Part shown: positions 17,697-26,683 of the stretch, one piece after another
Numbering within the stretch: the first letter of the stretch is position 1
Layout of the letters: each line of letters starts with the position of its first letter
NCBI GenBank assembly: GCA_964573705.1
Contig: CAZNLT010000042.1
Coordinates: forward strand, 1-38,334
Length of the DNA stretch: 38,334 nt
DNA from: JAABSQ01 sp964573705
Lineage (GTDB): Bacteria; Desulfobacterota; Desulfobacteria; Desulfobacterales; Desulfococcaceae
Direction: 5' to 3'
Notes under the pieces: model-generated
The model's input: the letters and a program-made list of their open reading frames with translations, nothing else
The model's database searches: none
Told to the model about the DNA's origin: nothing
Position numbers and translations under genes: made by a program

Positions 17697-18332
17697 ATGT
17701 TCATTACCTTTGAAGGCATCGAGGGGTCGGGAAAGACGACCCAGATTCGGGCGATAGCGAAAGCATTGGCTCAAGACGGAATTCCCTGCCGGATGACCCG
17801 GGAGCCGGGGGGCACCGACATCGGTGCCCGGATTCGGGCCATTCTGCTCCATCCCGACAACAAAGACCTGGTTCATAAGGCCGAGCTGTTGATGTATATG
17901 GCCGACCGGGTTCAGCATGTGGAGACGGTGGTCCGCCCCGCCCTGACCCGCGGAGAGACGGTCCTCTGCGACCGTTATTTAGACGCCACCCTGGCCTATC
18001 AGGGATATGGACGGGGTTTGAATGTCGACCTGCTTTGCGATCTGCATCGGCTGCTTCTCAGCAATTTTAAACCGGATCTGACGCTTTTGCTGGATTTGTC
18101 TCCTGAAATCGGCCTCTCCCGGGCCTGGCGCCGAATCGATGCAGATGCCGGAGAGGATGAACAAACCCGGTTTGAGGAAGAGGCCCTCGGTTTTCATGAA
18201 CGGGTGCGTGCCGGGTATCTGGACCTGGCCCGGCGGGAGCCGGATCGGTTTCGGATCGTGGACGCCGCTCAGGGCCCCGCCCGTGTTCAGGAAGCGATCC
18301 TGGAAATCATCAACGGAATATTACACCCATGA
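17697..18332 (+). CDS. tmk: Thymidylate kinase
   Basis: A 211-aa kinase converting dTMP to dTDP. The P-loop is GIEGSGKT (7-14), the DR(Y) motif is CDRYLDATLAYQGYGRG, and a C-terminal segment matches the family. It starts 12 bp after the HD gene. Its stop overlaps the ATG of the CysK-CysS fusion (ATGA). Confidence 0.96.
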   Translation: MFITFEGIEGSGKTTQIRAIAKALAQDGIPCRMTREPGGTDIGARIRAILLHPDNKDLVHKAELLMYMADRVQHVETVVRPALTRGETVLCDRYLDATLAYQGYGRGLNVDLLCDLHRLLLSNFKPDLTLLLDLSPEIGLSRAWRRIDADAGEDEQTRFEEEALGFHERVRAGYLDLARREPDRFRIVDAAQGPARVQEAILEIINGILHP

Positions 18333-20608
18333 CCTATTCGATTTTAGATGCCATCGGCAATACCCCGCTGGTGGAGATTCGCCGCCTAAACCCCAACCCA
18401 CGGGTCCGGATTCTGGCCAAGCTGGAATACATGAACCCGGGCGGGTCGATCAAGGACCGGGCCGCCTTTTACATGATTCAGGCCGGGGAGGAATCCGGGG
18501 AACTGACGCCGGGCAAGACGGTGATCGAGGCCACCAGCGGAAACACCGGGATCGGTCTGGCCCTGGTCTGCGCGGTCAAGGGCTACCGACTGCTGCTGGC
18601 GATGTCGGAATCGGCCAGCATCGAACGCCGGAAGATTCTTCAGGCCCGGGGCGCGGAAATTCTCCTCAGCCCGGGCCATATGGGCACCGACGGCGCCATC
18701 GAAGAGGTCTACCGGCTGGCCCGGGAAAACCCGGACGAGTACTTCATGGCCGACCAGTACAACACCGAAGCCAACTGGAAATCCCACTATTACGGCACCG
18801 GCCCCGAGATCTGGGCCCAGACCGAAGGGCGAATCACCAAACTGGTGGCCACCATGGGAACCACCGGAACCCTGATGGGCTTGTCGCGGCGGCTGAAGGA
18901 ATACAATCCGGACATCCGGATCATCGGGGTGGAGCCGTACCTGGGCCATAAGCTTCAGGGCCTCAAGAACATGAAAGAGGCCTATGAGCCCGGCCTGTTC
19001 GAAAAAAGCCGCCTGGACGAAAAGATCAACATCGACGATGAAGAGGCCTTTGACATGACCCGGCGGCTGGCCAAGGAGGAAGGGCTTTTCGTGGGCATGT
19101 CCAGCGGGGCGGCCATGGTGATCGCGGCCAGGGAGGCCGAAGCCATGGAGGAAGGGGTCATCGTGACCATCTTTCCCGACGGCGGGGAGCGGTATCTGAG
19201 CACCGATCTGTTTACCGTGCGGGACACCGTGGCCATGAAGCTTTTCAACACCCTGAGCCGAACCAAGGAGACCTTTGAGCCGTTGGTGCCGGGAAAGGTG
19301 TCGATCTACTCCTGCGGGCCCACCGCCCATGCCCGGCTTCATCCCGGCGAGTGGCGGCGCTTCGTCTTTTCGGATCTGTTGTGCCGATATCTCGAATACC
19401 GGGGCTACGACGTCACCCACGTCATGAACATCACCGATCTGGACGACAAGACCATCAACGGTTCGGCCGAGGCCGACATGGAATTGTCGGAATTCACCCG
19501 GGGCTATATCGATGCCTTTCGAAAAGATCTGGCGGTCTTGGGCGTCCAACCGGCGGACCGCTACCCCCGGGCCAGCGAACATGTGGAGGAGATGGTGGCC
19601 CTGGCCGAGAAGCTGGTCCGGAAAGGATTCGCCTATGAAAAGCTGCGGTCGCTCTATTTTGACATCTCCCGGTTTTCCGATTACGGCAGCCTGTCCGGCA
19701 TCGACCTGGAAAAGATCCGGCTCGGTTCCACCGTCGACCTGGATGAATACGAAAAGGAGAATCCCCGGGATTTCACCCTGTTCAAGCGGTGCCGACTCAC
19801 CGAGTTGAAGCGGGGGATTTACACCAGCACCGACTGGGGCAATGTCCGCCCCTCCTGGCATATTCAGTGCGCGGCCATGTCCATGAAGTATCTGGGGGAA
19901 AGCTTCGATATCCATACCAGCGGCCGGGAGCTGGTCTTCCCCCACCATGAAAATGAAATCGCCATCGCCCAGGCCCTGACCGGAAAACCCCTGGCCCGCT
20001 TCTGGCTGCACTGCGACCGGGTCCTGGAAAACGGCAGAAAGCTCGACCTGAACCGGCCCGGCCTGACCCTGGAGGATTTACTGGGCCGGGGCTATACCGG
20101 CCGGGAAATCCGTTTCTGGCTGCTGTCGGCCCACTACCGGAAGCCGGTCCGGTTTTCGAACCGAAGCCTGGACGCGGCCCGGCGGGCCCTCGGCCGTCTG
20201 GATGCCTGTCTGAGAAGCCTGCGGGAGCTGGAATCGGGAACTTCCTATCCGGAACTGGACCAGCTTCTGTACGATATTCGCCAGGGGTTTATCACCGCCA
20301 TGGACGACGACCTCAATATTTCGGCGGCCATCGCCTCTCTGTTCAAGAACATTAAACGGATCAATTCCTTGATTCCGGCGGGGGGGCTGGATCGGGCCGG
20401 GGCCGAAAAGATCATCGAGGCCTTCCGCCAGATCGACGGGGTGCTCAACGTGTTCGATTTCGGCGGCGAAGTCGAAGACCCGGAAATCCGGTCTTTGATG
20501 GACCAAAGAGAGGCGGCCCGCCGGGAACGGAACTGGGCCCTGGCCGATGAGATTCGAAACCAACTGATTTCCAAAGGGGTGGCGCCCCGAGATTCCAAAT
20601 TGACCTAA
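18329..20608 (+). CDS. Cysteine synthase-cysteinyl-tRNA synthetase fusion with degenerate synthetase motifs
   Basis: One unbroken 759-codon frame. Residues 1-300 are a complete O-acetylserine sulfhydrylase-like PLP enzyme: PLP Lys42 in NPGGSIKDR, SGNTG (70-74), GTTGTLMG (177-184) and SSG (259-260 region). Residues about 304-759 align along their whole length with CysS (LFNTLSRTKETFEPL, VMNITDLDDKTI, RPSWHIQCAAM, FPHHENEIA, anticodon-side helices). The zinc ligands are kept (C329, C514, H539/H540, E543). However, the HIGH motif is HPGE (338-341) and the KMSKS loop is KLDLN (571-575), so the residues that drive adenylate formation are replaced. The gene is coupled to tmk (ATGA). It may be a linked Cys-making and Cys-using enzyme, a repurposed ligase, or a regulatory pseudo-synthetase. 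A second, ordinary cysS would be expected elsewhere in the genome. Confidence 0.9.
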   Translation: MTYSILDAIGNTPLVEIRRLNPNPRVRILAKLEYMNPGGSIKDRAAFYMIQAGEESGELTPGKTVIEATSGNTGIGLALVCAVKGYRLLLAMSESASIERRKILQARGAEILLSPGHMGTDGAIEEVYRLARENPDEYFMADQYNTEANWKSHYYGTGPEIWAQTEGRITKLVATMGTTGTLMGLSRRLKEYNPDIRIIGVEPYLGHKLQGLKNMKEAYEPGLFEKSRLDEKINIDDEEAFDMTRRLAKEEGLFVGMSSGAAMVIAAREAEAMEEGVIVTIFPDGGERYLSTDLFTVRDTVAMKLFNTLSRTKETFEPLVPGKVSIYSCGPTAHARLHPGEWRRFVFSDLLCRYLEYRGYDVTHVMNITDLDDKTINGSAEADMELSEFTRGYIDAFRKDLAVLGVQPADRYPRASEHVEEMVALAEKLVRKGFAYEKLRSLYFDISRFSDYGSLSGIDLEKIRLGSTVDLDEYEKENPRDFTLFKRCRLTELKRGIYTSTDWGNVRPSWHIQCAAMSMKYLGESFDIHTSGRELVFPHHENEIAIAQALTGKPLARFWLHCDRVLENGRKLDLNRPGLTLEDLLGRGYTGREIRFWLLSAHYRKPVRFSNRSLDAARRALGRLDACLRSLRELESGTSYPELDQLLYDIRQGFITAMDDDLNISAAIASLFKNIKRINSLIPAGGLDRAGAEKIIEAFRQIDGVLNVFDFGGEVEDPEIRSLMDQREAARRERNWALADEIRNQLISKGVAPRDSKLT

Positions 20609-20616
20609 GGAGTTTT

Positions 20617-21594
20617 ATGATTCCCACCTATTTTCCAATGACCTTTTTGCCGCCCTCTATAATTCGAGGGCTGGCCGGCTGTTTTGAAAAAACCGCGGTG
20701 TATCAGCCCTCCGCTCTTCACATTCCCCCTTCCGTCCAGACCGGAGCGGAAGCGGGGACCCTGGTGGTTCGAATCCCCGTGACCGGAGAGGCGGAGCAGC
20801 TGGAGGCGGTACTGAGGGACTATCGCCGGTGGGCCGATACCCACGCGGGAGCGGAGAAAGCCTTTCTGAAGGCCGGCGGGGTCGATGTTCCTTTTTATGA
20901 CGAGTTTTCCGTCCACCGGATTCGAACCGATCTGCGGAAAACCCTGGCCGGTGAACCCGAGGCGGAGGGGCCGGACCCGACCTTCTCCGCGCGGGTGTTT
21001 CTCTGCATGGCCCAGGAGTTCGACCGCCATGATTGGGAGGTGGAGAGCAATCTGAGTTCCTTCCGGACCATGGAGAAGGACCTGATGTATCATCTGAGGG
21101 GCGACGCGGCCGATGAAGACTTTCCGGGACGGGTACCCGGATCTTCCCCACGGCTGCTTCGAGACCCCGGGACCCGCAGGACAGGGGACCGGCTTCGGGC
21201 CTGGGCCCGTCTGGTGCTCGCCGACCCGGAACCGCCCGCCGTCTGGGTGACCACCAGTCCCGCGGTTATTGAAGAGATGAGGGACCGTTTTCCGGAAATC
21301 ACGGAAGCGGACCGAATCGAATCGATTCCCGTTCCTTCCGGTGAAGGGGCGATATCCCCCGAGTTTCAAAACATCCTTCAAAAGTATTTGAACGGTCTGA
21401 TATCGGCTTCGGAAGGTCCCGGTCCGCCGCCGGTTTCAACGGCTTCATCGGCGGATGAAACGGTTTCTCTGAGGATGTATCGTGCCGGGATCTCCCCCCG
21501 GCGGATGTTGTCCCGATTGATTCGGCCGAATGGGGTGGCGCCGTCCGACTCGGGCCAGGAGACGGTCCTGATCGGACTCGTGGAAATGGCTTAA
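20617..21594 (+). CDS. Hypothetical protein, 325 aa, not recognised
   Basis: A good AAGGAG lies six bases before ATG 20617 and the frame uses the same codon style as its neighbours, so it is very probably real. It is 8 bp after the CysK-CysS fusion and ends just before the rplU promoter. No signal peptide, transmembrane helix or catalytic signature was found. The N-terminal third is a compact hydrophobic start with several Pro residues (FLPPSIIRGLAGCF). The middle is charged (YDEFSVHRIRTDLRK, AQEFDRHDWEVES). There is a PAVWVTTSP segment and a Pro/Ser-rich, likely disordered tail. It resembles hypothetical proteins of Desulfobacterota in general style only; no function is proposed. Confidence 0.75.
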   Translation: MIPTYFPMTFLPPSIIRGLAGCFEKTAVYQPSALHIPPSVQTGAEAGTLVVRIPVTGEAEQLEAVLRDYRRWADTHAGAEKAFLKAGGVDVPFYDEFSVHRIRTDLRKTLAGEPEAEGPDPTFSARVFLCMAQEFDRHDWEVESNLSSFRTMEKDLMYHLRGDAADEDFPGRVPGSSPRLLRDPGTRRTGDRLRAWARLVLADPEPPAVWVTTSPAVIEEMRDRFPEITEADRIESIPVPSGEGAISPEFQNILQKYLNGLISASEGPGPPPVSTASSADETVSLRMYRAGISPRRMLSRLIRPNGVAPSDSGQETVLIGLVEMA

Positions 21595-21601
21595 AAACTT
21601 C

Positions 21602-21632
21602 TTGACAAAAATTCTGGTTCTACTAATATTAT
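21602..21632 (+). promoter_or_regulatory. Sigma-70-like promoter of rplU-rpmA-obgE
   Basis: A perfect TTGACA (21602-21607) is followed by an AT-rich stretch holding TAATAT (21624-21629, spacing 16) and TATTAT (21627-21632, spacing 19). The transcript leader would be about 50 bases with an AAAGGAGG site before rplU. A short near-palindrome (GTTCCCATGGAAAC, 21644-21657) lies in the leader; its role is unknown. Confidence 0.65.
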
Positions 21633-21684
21633 CTATTTTTTACGTTCCCATGGAAACGAGTCTGATTAAAGGAGGTATATTCCC

Positions 21685-22107
21685 ATGTACGCGATCGTGA
21701 GCTCGGGCGGAAAGCAGTATAAGGTCCGAGAGGGAGAAGTGTTCCGGGTGGAAAAACTGCCCGGAGAGGTGGGCGCCCCGGTGATGTTCGACCAAGTGCT
21801 GATGGTTTCGGACGGCGACAATGTCGAGATCGGCCGGCCGGTTGTGGACGGTATGAGGGTCGAAGGGCGCATCGTGGAGCAGGACCGGGCCAAAAAGATC
21901 ATTGTCTTCAAATATAAGAGGCGAAAACGATACCGTCGCAAACAGGGCCATCGCCAATACTATACGGCGGTCAAGGTCGACAGCATCGGAAGCGGACGGC
22001 TGGCCGAGAAATCCTCTGCGGAGCCGGAACCGGCCGAATCCCCGACCCTCCAGGAAAAACAGGCCCTTCAGGAAAAACAAGAGGTTCAGGAAAAAAGTGA
22101 GGAGTAA
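21685..22107 (+). CDS. rplU: 50S ribosomal protein L21 with a C-terminal extension
   Basis: Residues 1-103 are normal bL21 (MYAIVSSGGKQYKV, IIVFKYKRRKRYRRKQGHRQ), which binds 23S rRNA. The protein is 140 aa because of a 37-residue tail: a short acidic/Pro part followed by LQEKQALQEKQEVQEKSEE, in which a QEK unit repeats at DNA level (near 22050-22100). The tail should be helical and highly charged. It heads the usual rplU-rpmA-obgE set, six bases before rpmA. Confidence 0.97.
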   Translation: MYAIVSSGGKQYKVREGEVFRVEKLPGEVGAPVMFDQVLMVSDGDNVEIGRPVVDGMRVEGRIVEQDRAKKIIVFKYKRRKRYRRKQGHRQYYTAVKVDSIGSGRLAEKSSAEPEPAESPTLQEKQALQEKQEVQEKSEE

Positions 22108-22112
22108 GCACC

Positions 22113-22367
22113 ATGGCACATAAGAAAGCAGGCGGCAGTTCCAAAAACGGGCGCGACAGCAACGGCCAGCGTCGCGGGGTGAAGCGATACGGCGGTGAGA
22201 AGGTCCGGGCCGGCAACATTCTGGTCCGGCAGTTGGGGACCAGAATTCATCCCGGCGAGAACGTGGGATTGGGCAGAGACTATACCCTGTTCGCCCTGGT
22301 CGACGGCGTCGTAACCTATGAACGGATGGGCAAATCCAAAAAACGCGCCTCCGTTTATCCCGAGTGA
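22113..22367 (+). CDS. rpmA: 50S ribosomal protein L27
   Basis: An 84-aa bL27 with the typical MAHKKAGGSSKNGRDS N-terminus, which reaches toward the peptidyl-transferase centre, and the RQLGTRIHPGENVG core. There is no N-terminal extension of the kind that is cleaved in Firmicutes. It follows rplU after five bases. Confidence 0.98.
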   Translation: MAHKKAGGSSKNGRDSNGQRRGVKRYGGEKVRAGNILVRQLGTRIHPGENVGLGRDYTLFALVDGVVTYERMGKSKKRASVYPE

Positions 22368-22377
22368 TCCCTTTCGA

Positions 22378-23412
22378 GTGAAATTCATTGATGAGGCGAC
22401 CGTCACCGTTCAGTCCGGGGACGGGGGAAGCGGTTGCGTCAGTTTCAGACGGGAGCGGTTCATCCCCAAAGGCGGGCCCGACGGCGGCGACGGGGGAAAA
22501 GGCGGCGATGTCATTTTGCGGGCATCCCCCCGAAAACGCACCCTCTACCATTTTCGGTTCCAGAAACATTTCAGGGCCGAAAACGGCAGCGGCGGTCAAG
22601 GGCGACAGAAAACCGGGAGGAACGGAGCGGACCTGACTCTGGATCTTCCTCCCGGCACCCTGGTTCTGGATGCCGACACCGGTGAGGTGCTCAAGGACTT
22701 CACCGAACCCGAAGAATCCGCCGTCATCGCCCGGGGCGGCCGAGGCGGTCAGGGCAATACCCGGTTCAAATCCGCCACCCATCAGGCCCCCCGCTTCGCC
22801 CAACCCGGTGAACCCGGTGAAACCCGGACCCTCAAACTGGAACTCAAGCTTCTGGCCGATGTGGGCATCATGGGGCTTCCCAATGCCGGCAAGTCCACCC
22901 TGATCAGCGTCCTTTCCTCTGCAAAGCCCAAAGTCGCCGATTACCCCTTTACCACATTGACGCCCAACCTCGGGGTGGTTCAGACCGATTGGGGGGAATC
23001 TTTCGTGGTAGCGGATATTCCCGGCCTGATCGAGGGGGCCCATTCCGGGGCCGGCCTGGGGATTCAATTCCTGCGGCATCTCGAAAGGACCCGAATTCTG
23101 GTCCACCTGATCGACGGGCCGGATATGGACCCCGACCATCCCCTGGCGAGTTATGACGCCGTCAACCGGGAGCTGGCCCTCTATAATGCCTCCCTGGCTC
23201 GCAAACCCCAGATCGTGGTGCTCAATAAAATGGATCTTCCCGGTTCGGAAGTGGCCGAGGAACTGTTTCAATCGGCCGCCGCGGAGCGGGGGGATTCGGC
23301 GCCCTTTATGACGATTTCCGCGCTCACCGGAGACGGCATTTCCGAACTGAAATCCCGAATCATTCAACTCCTGAAACAATTCGAAGATGAAAAAACATCC
23401 CAACACGGTTGA
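22378..23412 (+). CDS. obgE: GTPase Obg/CgtA
   Basis: A 344-aa ribosome-associated GTPase. The start is GTG 22378, which gives the family N-terminus (M)KFIDEATVTV; a longer frame from 22318 would overlap rpmA and add an unrelated segment. The Gly-rich Obg domain (about 1-155; GGDGGKGGDV, GRGGQGNTRFKSATHQAPR) is followed by the G domain with GLPNAGKST (166-174), DIPGLIEGAH and NKMDLPG. No C-terminal OCT domain is present. Its 3' end overlaps proB by 26 bases. Confidence 0.95.
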   Translation: MKFIDEATVTVQSGDGGSGCVSFRRERFIPKGGPDGGDGGKGGDVILRASPRKRTLYHFRFQKHFRAENGSGGQGRQKTGRNGADLTLDLPPGTLVLDADTGEVLKDFTEPEESAVIARGGRGGQGNTRFKSATHQAPRFAQPGEPGETRTLKLELKLLADVGIMGLPNAGKSTLISVLSSAKPKVADYPFTTLTPNLGVVQTDWGESFVVADIPGLIEGAHSGAGLGIQFLRHLERTRILVHLIDGPDMDPDHPLASYDAVNRELALYNASLARKPQIVVLNKMDLPGSEVAEELFQSAAAERGDSAPFMTISALTGDGISELKSRIIQLLKQFEDEKTSQHG

Positions 23413-24520
23413 GACCGCCCATCGCATGGTGGTGAAGGTCGGCTCCAACGTCATCACCCGAGACCACGGGCTGAATCTGGATGTGATCGAATCCCTGAGC
23501 CGGCAGATCAGCGCCCTGATGGATGCGGGCCGGGAGGTGGTGCTGGTCTCTTCCGGCGCCATGGCTGCGGGGGTGAAAAAAATCGGTCTTCCCCGTCGTC
23601 CCGATGCCATTCCCGAGCGCCAGGCGGTATCGGCGGTGGGTCAGGCCGGGCTGATTCGGGAGTATGAAAAAGCCTTCGAGGTGTACGGAAAGAAGGTGGC
23701 GCAGGTTCTGCTCACCGGCGACGGACTCCACGCCCGAAAACGGTATCTCAACGCCCGCAATACCCTTCATACCCTGTTGGGATGGGGGATACTGCCCATC
23801 ATCAATGAAAACGATACCGTATCGGTGGAGGAAATCCAGTTCGGCGACAACGACAACCTTTCGGCCATGATCGCCCTCTTGATGAACGCCGATGTGCTCA
23901 TCAATTTAACCGATATCGACGGCCTCTACACCAAAGATCCCCGCACCCACCGGGATGCCGAACTGATTCCGATGGTCACCGCCATTCGGCGGGAGATCGA
24001 GCAACTGGCCGGGGATATTCCCGGGGCCCTGGGCACCGGCGGCATGCTGAGCAAGATTCGGGCGGCCCGCAAGGTGAATACGGCGGGAATCCCCATGATC
24101 ATCGCCCGGGGGGACAAGCCGGATATTCTGCTGCGGATGGCCGCCGGCGAAACCCACGGCACTTTTTTTATCCCCAAAAATCAAAAAATGGCCAACCGAA
24201 AGCGCTGGATCGGATTCACCACCAAGCCCAGGGGCATTATCCGGATTGATTCCGGGGCGGTGCGGGCCCTGCTTGAAAACGGGAAAAGCCTGCTTCCCGC
24301 CGGCATCAAAGGGGTGGAAGGTGATTTCAGTGTGGGCGCGCCGGTGGCCTTCAAAAACGGCGGCGGCGACATTCTCGGAATCGGTCTGGTCAACTACAGC
24401 GCCGGGGATATTCGAAAAATCATGGGCCTGAAGACCGGGGAGATTAAAGCCGTGCTGGGTGAAAAACCCTATGATGAGGTCATCCACAGAGACAACCTGA
24501 CCATCACCGGAGAAGAGTGA
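23387..24520 (+). CDS. proB: Glutamate 5-kinase
   Basis: The 377-aa enzyme catalyses the first step of proline synthesis, forming glutamyl-5-phosphate. Residues about 10-260 are an amino-acid kinase fold (VVKVGSNVITRD, VSSGAMAAGVKKIG, INENDTVSVEEIQFGDND, GTGGMLSKIRAA). Residues about 285-365 form a PUA domain (RGIIRIDSGAVRALLENGKSLLPAGI). The ATG lies inside the end of obgE; the next in-frame ATG would cut into the first strand of the fold. proA is found two genes downstream. Confidence 0.95.
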   Translation: MKKHPNTVETAHRMVVKVGSNVITRDHGLNLDVIESLSRQISALMDAGREVVLVSSGAMAAGVKKIGLPRRPDAIPERQAVSAVGQAGLIREYEKAFEVYGKKVAQVLLTGDGLHARKRYLNARNTLHTLLGWGILPIINENDTVSVEEIQFGDNDNLSAMIALLMNADVLINLTDIDGLYTKDPRTHRDAELIPMVTAIRREIEQLAGDIPGALGTGGMLSKIRAARKVNTAGIPMIIARGDKPDILLRMAAGETHGTFFIPKNQKMANRKRWIGFTTKPRGIIRIDSGAVRALLENGKSLLPAGIKGVEGDFSVGAPVAFKNGGGDILGIGLVNYSAGDIRKIMGLKTGEIKAVLGEKPYDEVIHRDNLTITGEE

Positions 24521-24584
24521 TTTTCTCTCCTTCACCGATTTCGGCAAAGTCCCGCCCCCTCTTACGAACCGACAGAGGTTTGGT

Positions 24585-25307
24585 ATGCTTCGAAAAGCCA
24601 TCTTCCTGACCGTCTATTGTCTGATGGCCGGCGCGGGAACGGTTTCGGCGGACCAGGCGGCATGGATATCCGGGCCCGCCGCCGAAAAAGCATCGGAACT
24701 GATTTCTCCCGGAACCACGGTAAGGAAATTTTGTGCGCCCTGCGGCGACACCCGATGGACCGAGAATTCGGTCGACCGGGTGGTGATTCGGCAGGTATCC
24801 GATACCCGTTACCAGGTCTTGATCAACGGCCAAGGGGTGGACCTCGCCTATCTCTATTTTTCCCGGGACGGAAAATGGCAGAATCTGGCCCTGTTTTTGA
24901 ACCTGCCGGTATCCGATGTGCCGGCGTATTTGCCGGCCCCCGAACCGCTTCCCGTGAAGGAAAGACTCCATTCCATCGACCGGCGGCTGGCCGAATGTAT
25001 GGTCAAGGATGACACCACCGCCGGCATGACCCACTGCCTCTTTGCCGCCTACGATATGTGGGACGGAGAACTCAACCGCATTTACCAGGAACTGCGGGGG
25101 CGGCTTCAGCCCGAGGGACAGACGGCGCTCAAGGCGGCCCAGTCGGAGTGGCTTCAGTACCGGGATCTTGAATTCGCCCTGATCGACAACATCTATGCCG
25201 GGTTTGAGGGCACCATGTACACCCCCATGCGGGTGGAAGATCGGATGAATATCGTCAAAAATCGGGTGATGGAGCTGAAATCCTATATTGATCTGATGGA
25301 AAATTAA
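24585..25307 (+). CDS. Secreted protein with C-terminal LprI-like (DUF1311) domain
   Basis: A 240-aa protein with a signal peptide (MLRKAIFLTVYCLMAGAGTVSA, cut before DQAAW). Residues about 25-115 form a small domain with the pair CAPC that I cannot name. Residues about 120-230 match the LprI/DUF1311 pattern, with conserved Cys residues (CMVKDDTTAGMTHC), AAYDMWDGELNRIYQELR and AQSEWLQYRD. LprI of Mycobacterium inhibits lysozyme; for most family members the role is unproven. It is inserted between proB and proA, an odd position. Cys12 lies in the signal region but does not form a good lipobox. Confidence 0.75.
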   Translation: MLRKAIFLTVYCLMAGAGTVSADQAAWISGPAAEKASELISPGTTVRKFCAPCGDTRWTENSVDRVVIRQVSDTRYQVLINGQGVDLAYLYFSRDGKWQNLALFLNLPVSDVPAYLPAPEPLPVKERLHSIDRRLAECMVKDDTTAGMTHCLFAAYDMWDGELNRIYQELRGRLQPEGQTALKAAQSEWLQYRDLEFALIDNIYAGFEGTMYTPMRVEDRMNIVKNRVMELKSYIDLMEN

Positions 25308-25347
25308 TAATTTATGCTTATCATAGGGAAAACGGCGGGAGAATTTC

Positions 25348-26604
25348 ATGAGCATTGAAACGATCATTTCCAATATGGCCCGATCGGCAAGGGCCGCCTC
25401 GGTGGAAATGGCCCGGTGCGAATCTCGAAAAAAGGATGCGGTGCTGATCAAAATCGCCAACCGGCTCGAAGCGGAAGACGACCGGATTCAGGCGGAAAAC
25501 CGCAAGGATCTGGAGCGGGGCCGTGAAATGGGGCTGTCTGATGCCATGCTGGATCGGCTGTCCATTACCCCCGCTACCATCACCGGGATGGCCGAGGGGC
25601 TTCGGGAGGTGGCGGAGCTGGAAGATCCGGTGGGCGCTGTCACCAAAACCTGGACCCGACCCAATGGGCTTCAGGTCTCTCGAATGCGGATTTCCCTCGG
25701 GGTGATCGGCATTATTTACGAATCCCGGCCCAATGTCACCATTGATGCGGCCGGCCTCTGTTTTAAAGCGGGCAATGCGGTGATCCTGCGGGGCGGCTCC
25801 GAGGCGCTTCACTCCAATCAGGTATTGGCCGATGTGGTCGGCAGTGTCCTGCGCGAGTCCGGAATGCCGGAAAAAGCGGTCCAGGTGGTGCCGGTTCGGG
25901 ACCGGGAGGCGGTGAACCTTTTACTGAAGCAGGAGGAATTCGTCGACCTGATCATTCCCCGGGGCGGGGAAGGGCTGATCCGCTTCGTGGTGGAAAACTC
26001 CAAAATCCCGGTGTTGAAGCATTACAAGGGCGTCTGCCATGTGTATGTGGACGAGGGCGCCGACTTCGACATGGCCGAGAAGATCTGCCTCAATGCCAAG
26101 GTGCAGCGGCCCGGTGTCTGCAATGCCCTGGAGACCCTGCTGGTCCATCAGAGCGCGGCCCCTGCGTTTCTGCCGCGAATGGCCGAACGGTTTCAGGCGG
26201 CCGGGGTGGAACTCCGCGGATGCCGAGAAACCCGGCGGATGATTCCGCAGGCGGCGGAGGCGACCCGGGCCGATTGGGAGGCCGAATACCTGGATCTGAT
26301 CCTGGCTGTCAAAGTGGTTGCGGATATGGATGCGGCCATCGACCACATGACCCGGTACGGCTCCAGCCATACCGAAACGATTGTCACATCGGATTACCGA
26401 AGGGCCAGACGGTTCGTTCGGGAGATGGACGCTTCCGTGGTCATGGTGAACGCCTCCACCCGGTTCAATGACGGCGGACAGCTGGGGCTGGGGGCTGAAA
26501 TCGGCATCAGCACCTCCAAGCTCCATGCCTTCGGTCCCATGGGGGTGGAGGAATTGACCACCACCAAATTCGTGGTGTTCGGCGACGGTCAGATTCGGGA
26601 ATAA
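25348..26604 (+). CDS. proA: Gamma-glutamyl phosphate reductase
   Basis: A 418-aa NADPH-dependent aldehyde dehydrogenase-family enzyme, the second step of proline synthesis. Diagnostic segments are LGVIGIIYESRPNVTIDAA, LILRGGSEA-like VILRGGSEA (145-153), the catalytic Cys258 in QRPGVCNALET, and the C-terminal LGAEIGISTSKLHAFGPMG. GGGAG lies six bases before the ATG. It lies 40 bp after the LprI-like gene. Confidence 0.97.
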   Translation: MSIETIISNMARSARAASVEMARCESRKKDAVLIKIANRLEAEDDRIQAENRKDLERGREMGLSDAMLDRLSITPATITGMAEGLREVAELEDPVGAVTKTWTRPNGLQVSRMRISLGVIGIIYESRPNVTIDAAGLCFKAGNAVILRGGSEALHSNQVLADVVGSVLRESGMPEKAVQVVPVRDREAVNLLLKQEEFVDLIIPRGGEGLIRFVVENSKIPVLKHYKGVCHVYVDEGADFDMAEKICLNAKVQRPGVCNALETLLVHQSAAPAFLPRMAERFQAAGVELRGCRETRRMIPQAAEATRADWEAEYLDLILAVKVVADMDAAIDHMTRYGSSHTETIVTSDYRRARRFVREMDASVVMVNASTRFNDGGQLGLGAEIGISTSKLHAFGPMGVEELTTTKFVVFGDGQIRE

Positions 26605-26683
26605 GATCGCCGGATGTCCGGAATCGACCTCGATCCGGACGACACACCACCTATAATTTTTTAAATGAGGTGCATGATATTTC

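Noticed and set aside
18386..20011. 541-codon minus-strand frame opposite the CysK-CysS fusion
   Set aside because: Antisense shadow; both halves of the plus-strand gene are recognisable throughout.
21644..21657. Near-palindrome in the rplU leader as an L21 autoregulatory RNA
   Set aside because: Too short and without the further helices needed for a recognised ribosomal-protein leader structure.
21640..23610. 656-codon minus-strand frame opposite rplU-rpmA-obgE-proB
   Set aside because: It spans several well-identified plus-strand genes and their gaps; it is a shadow.
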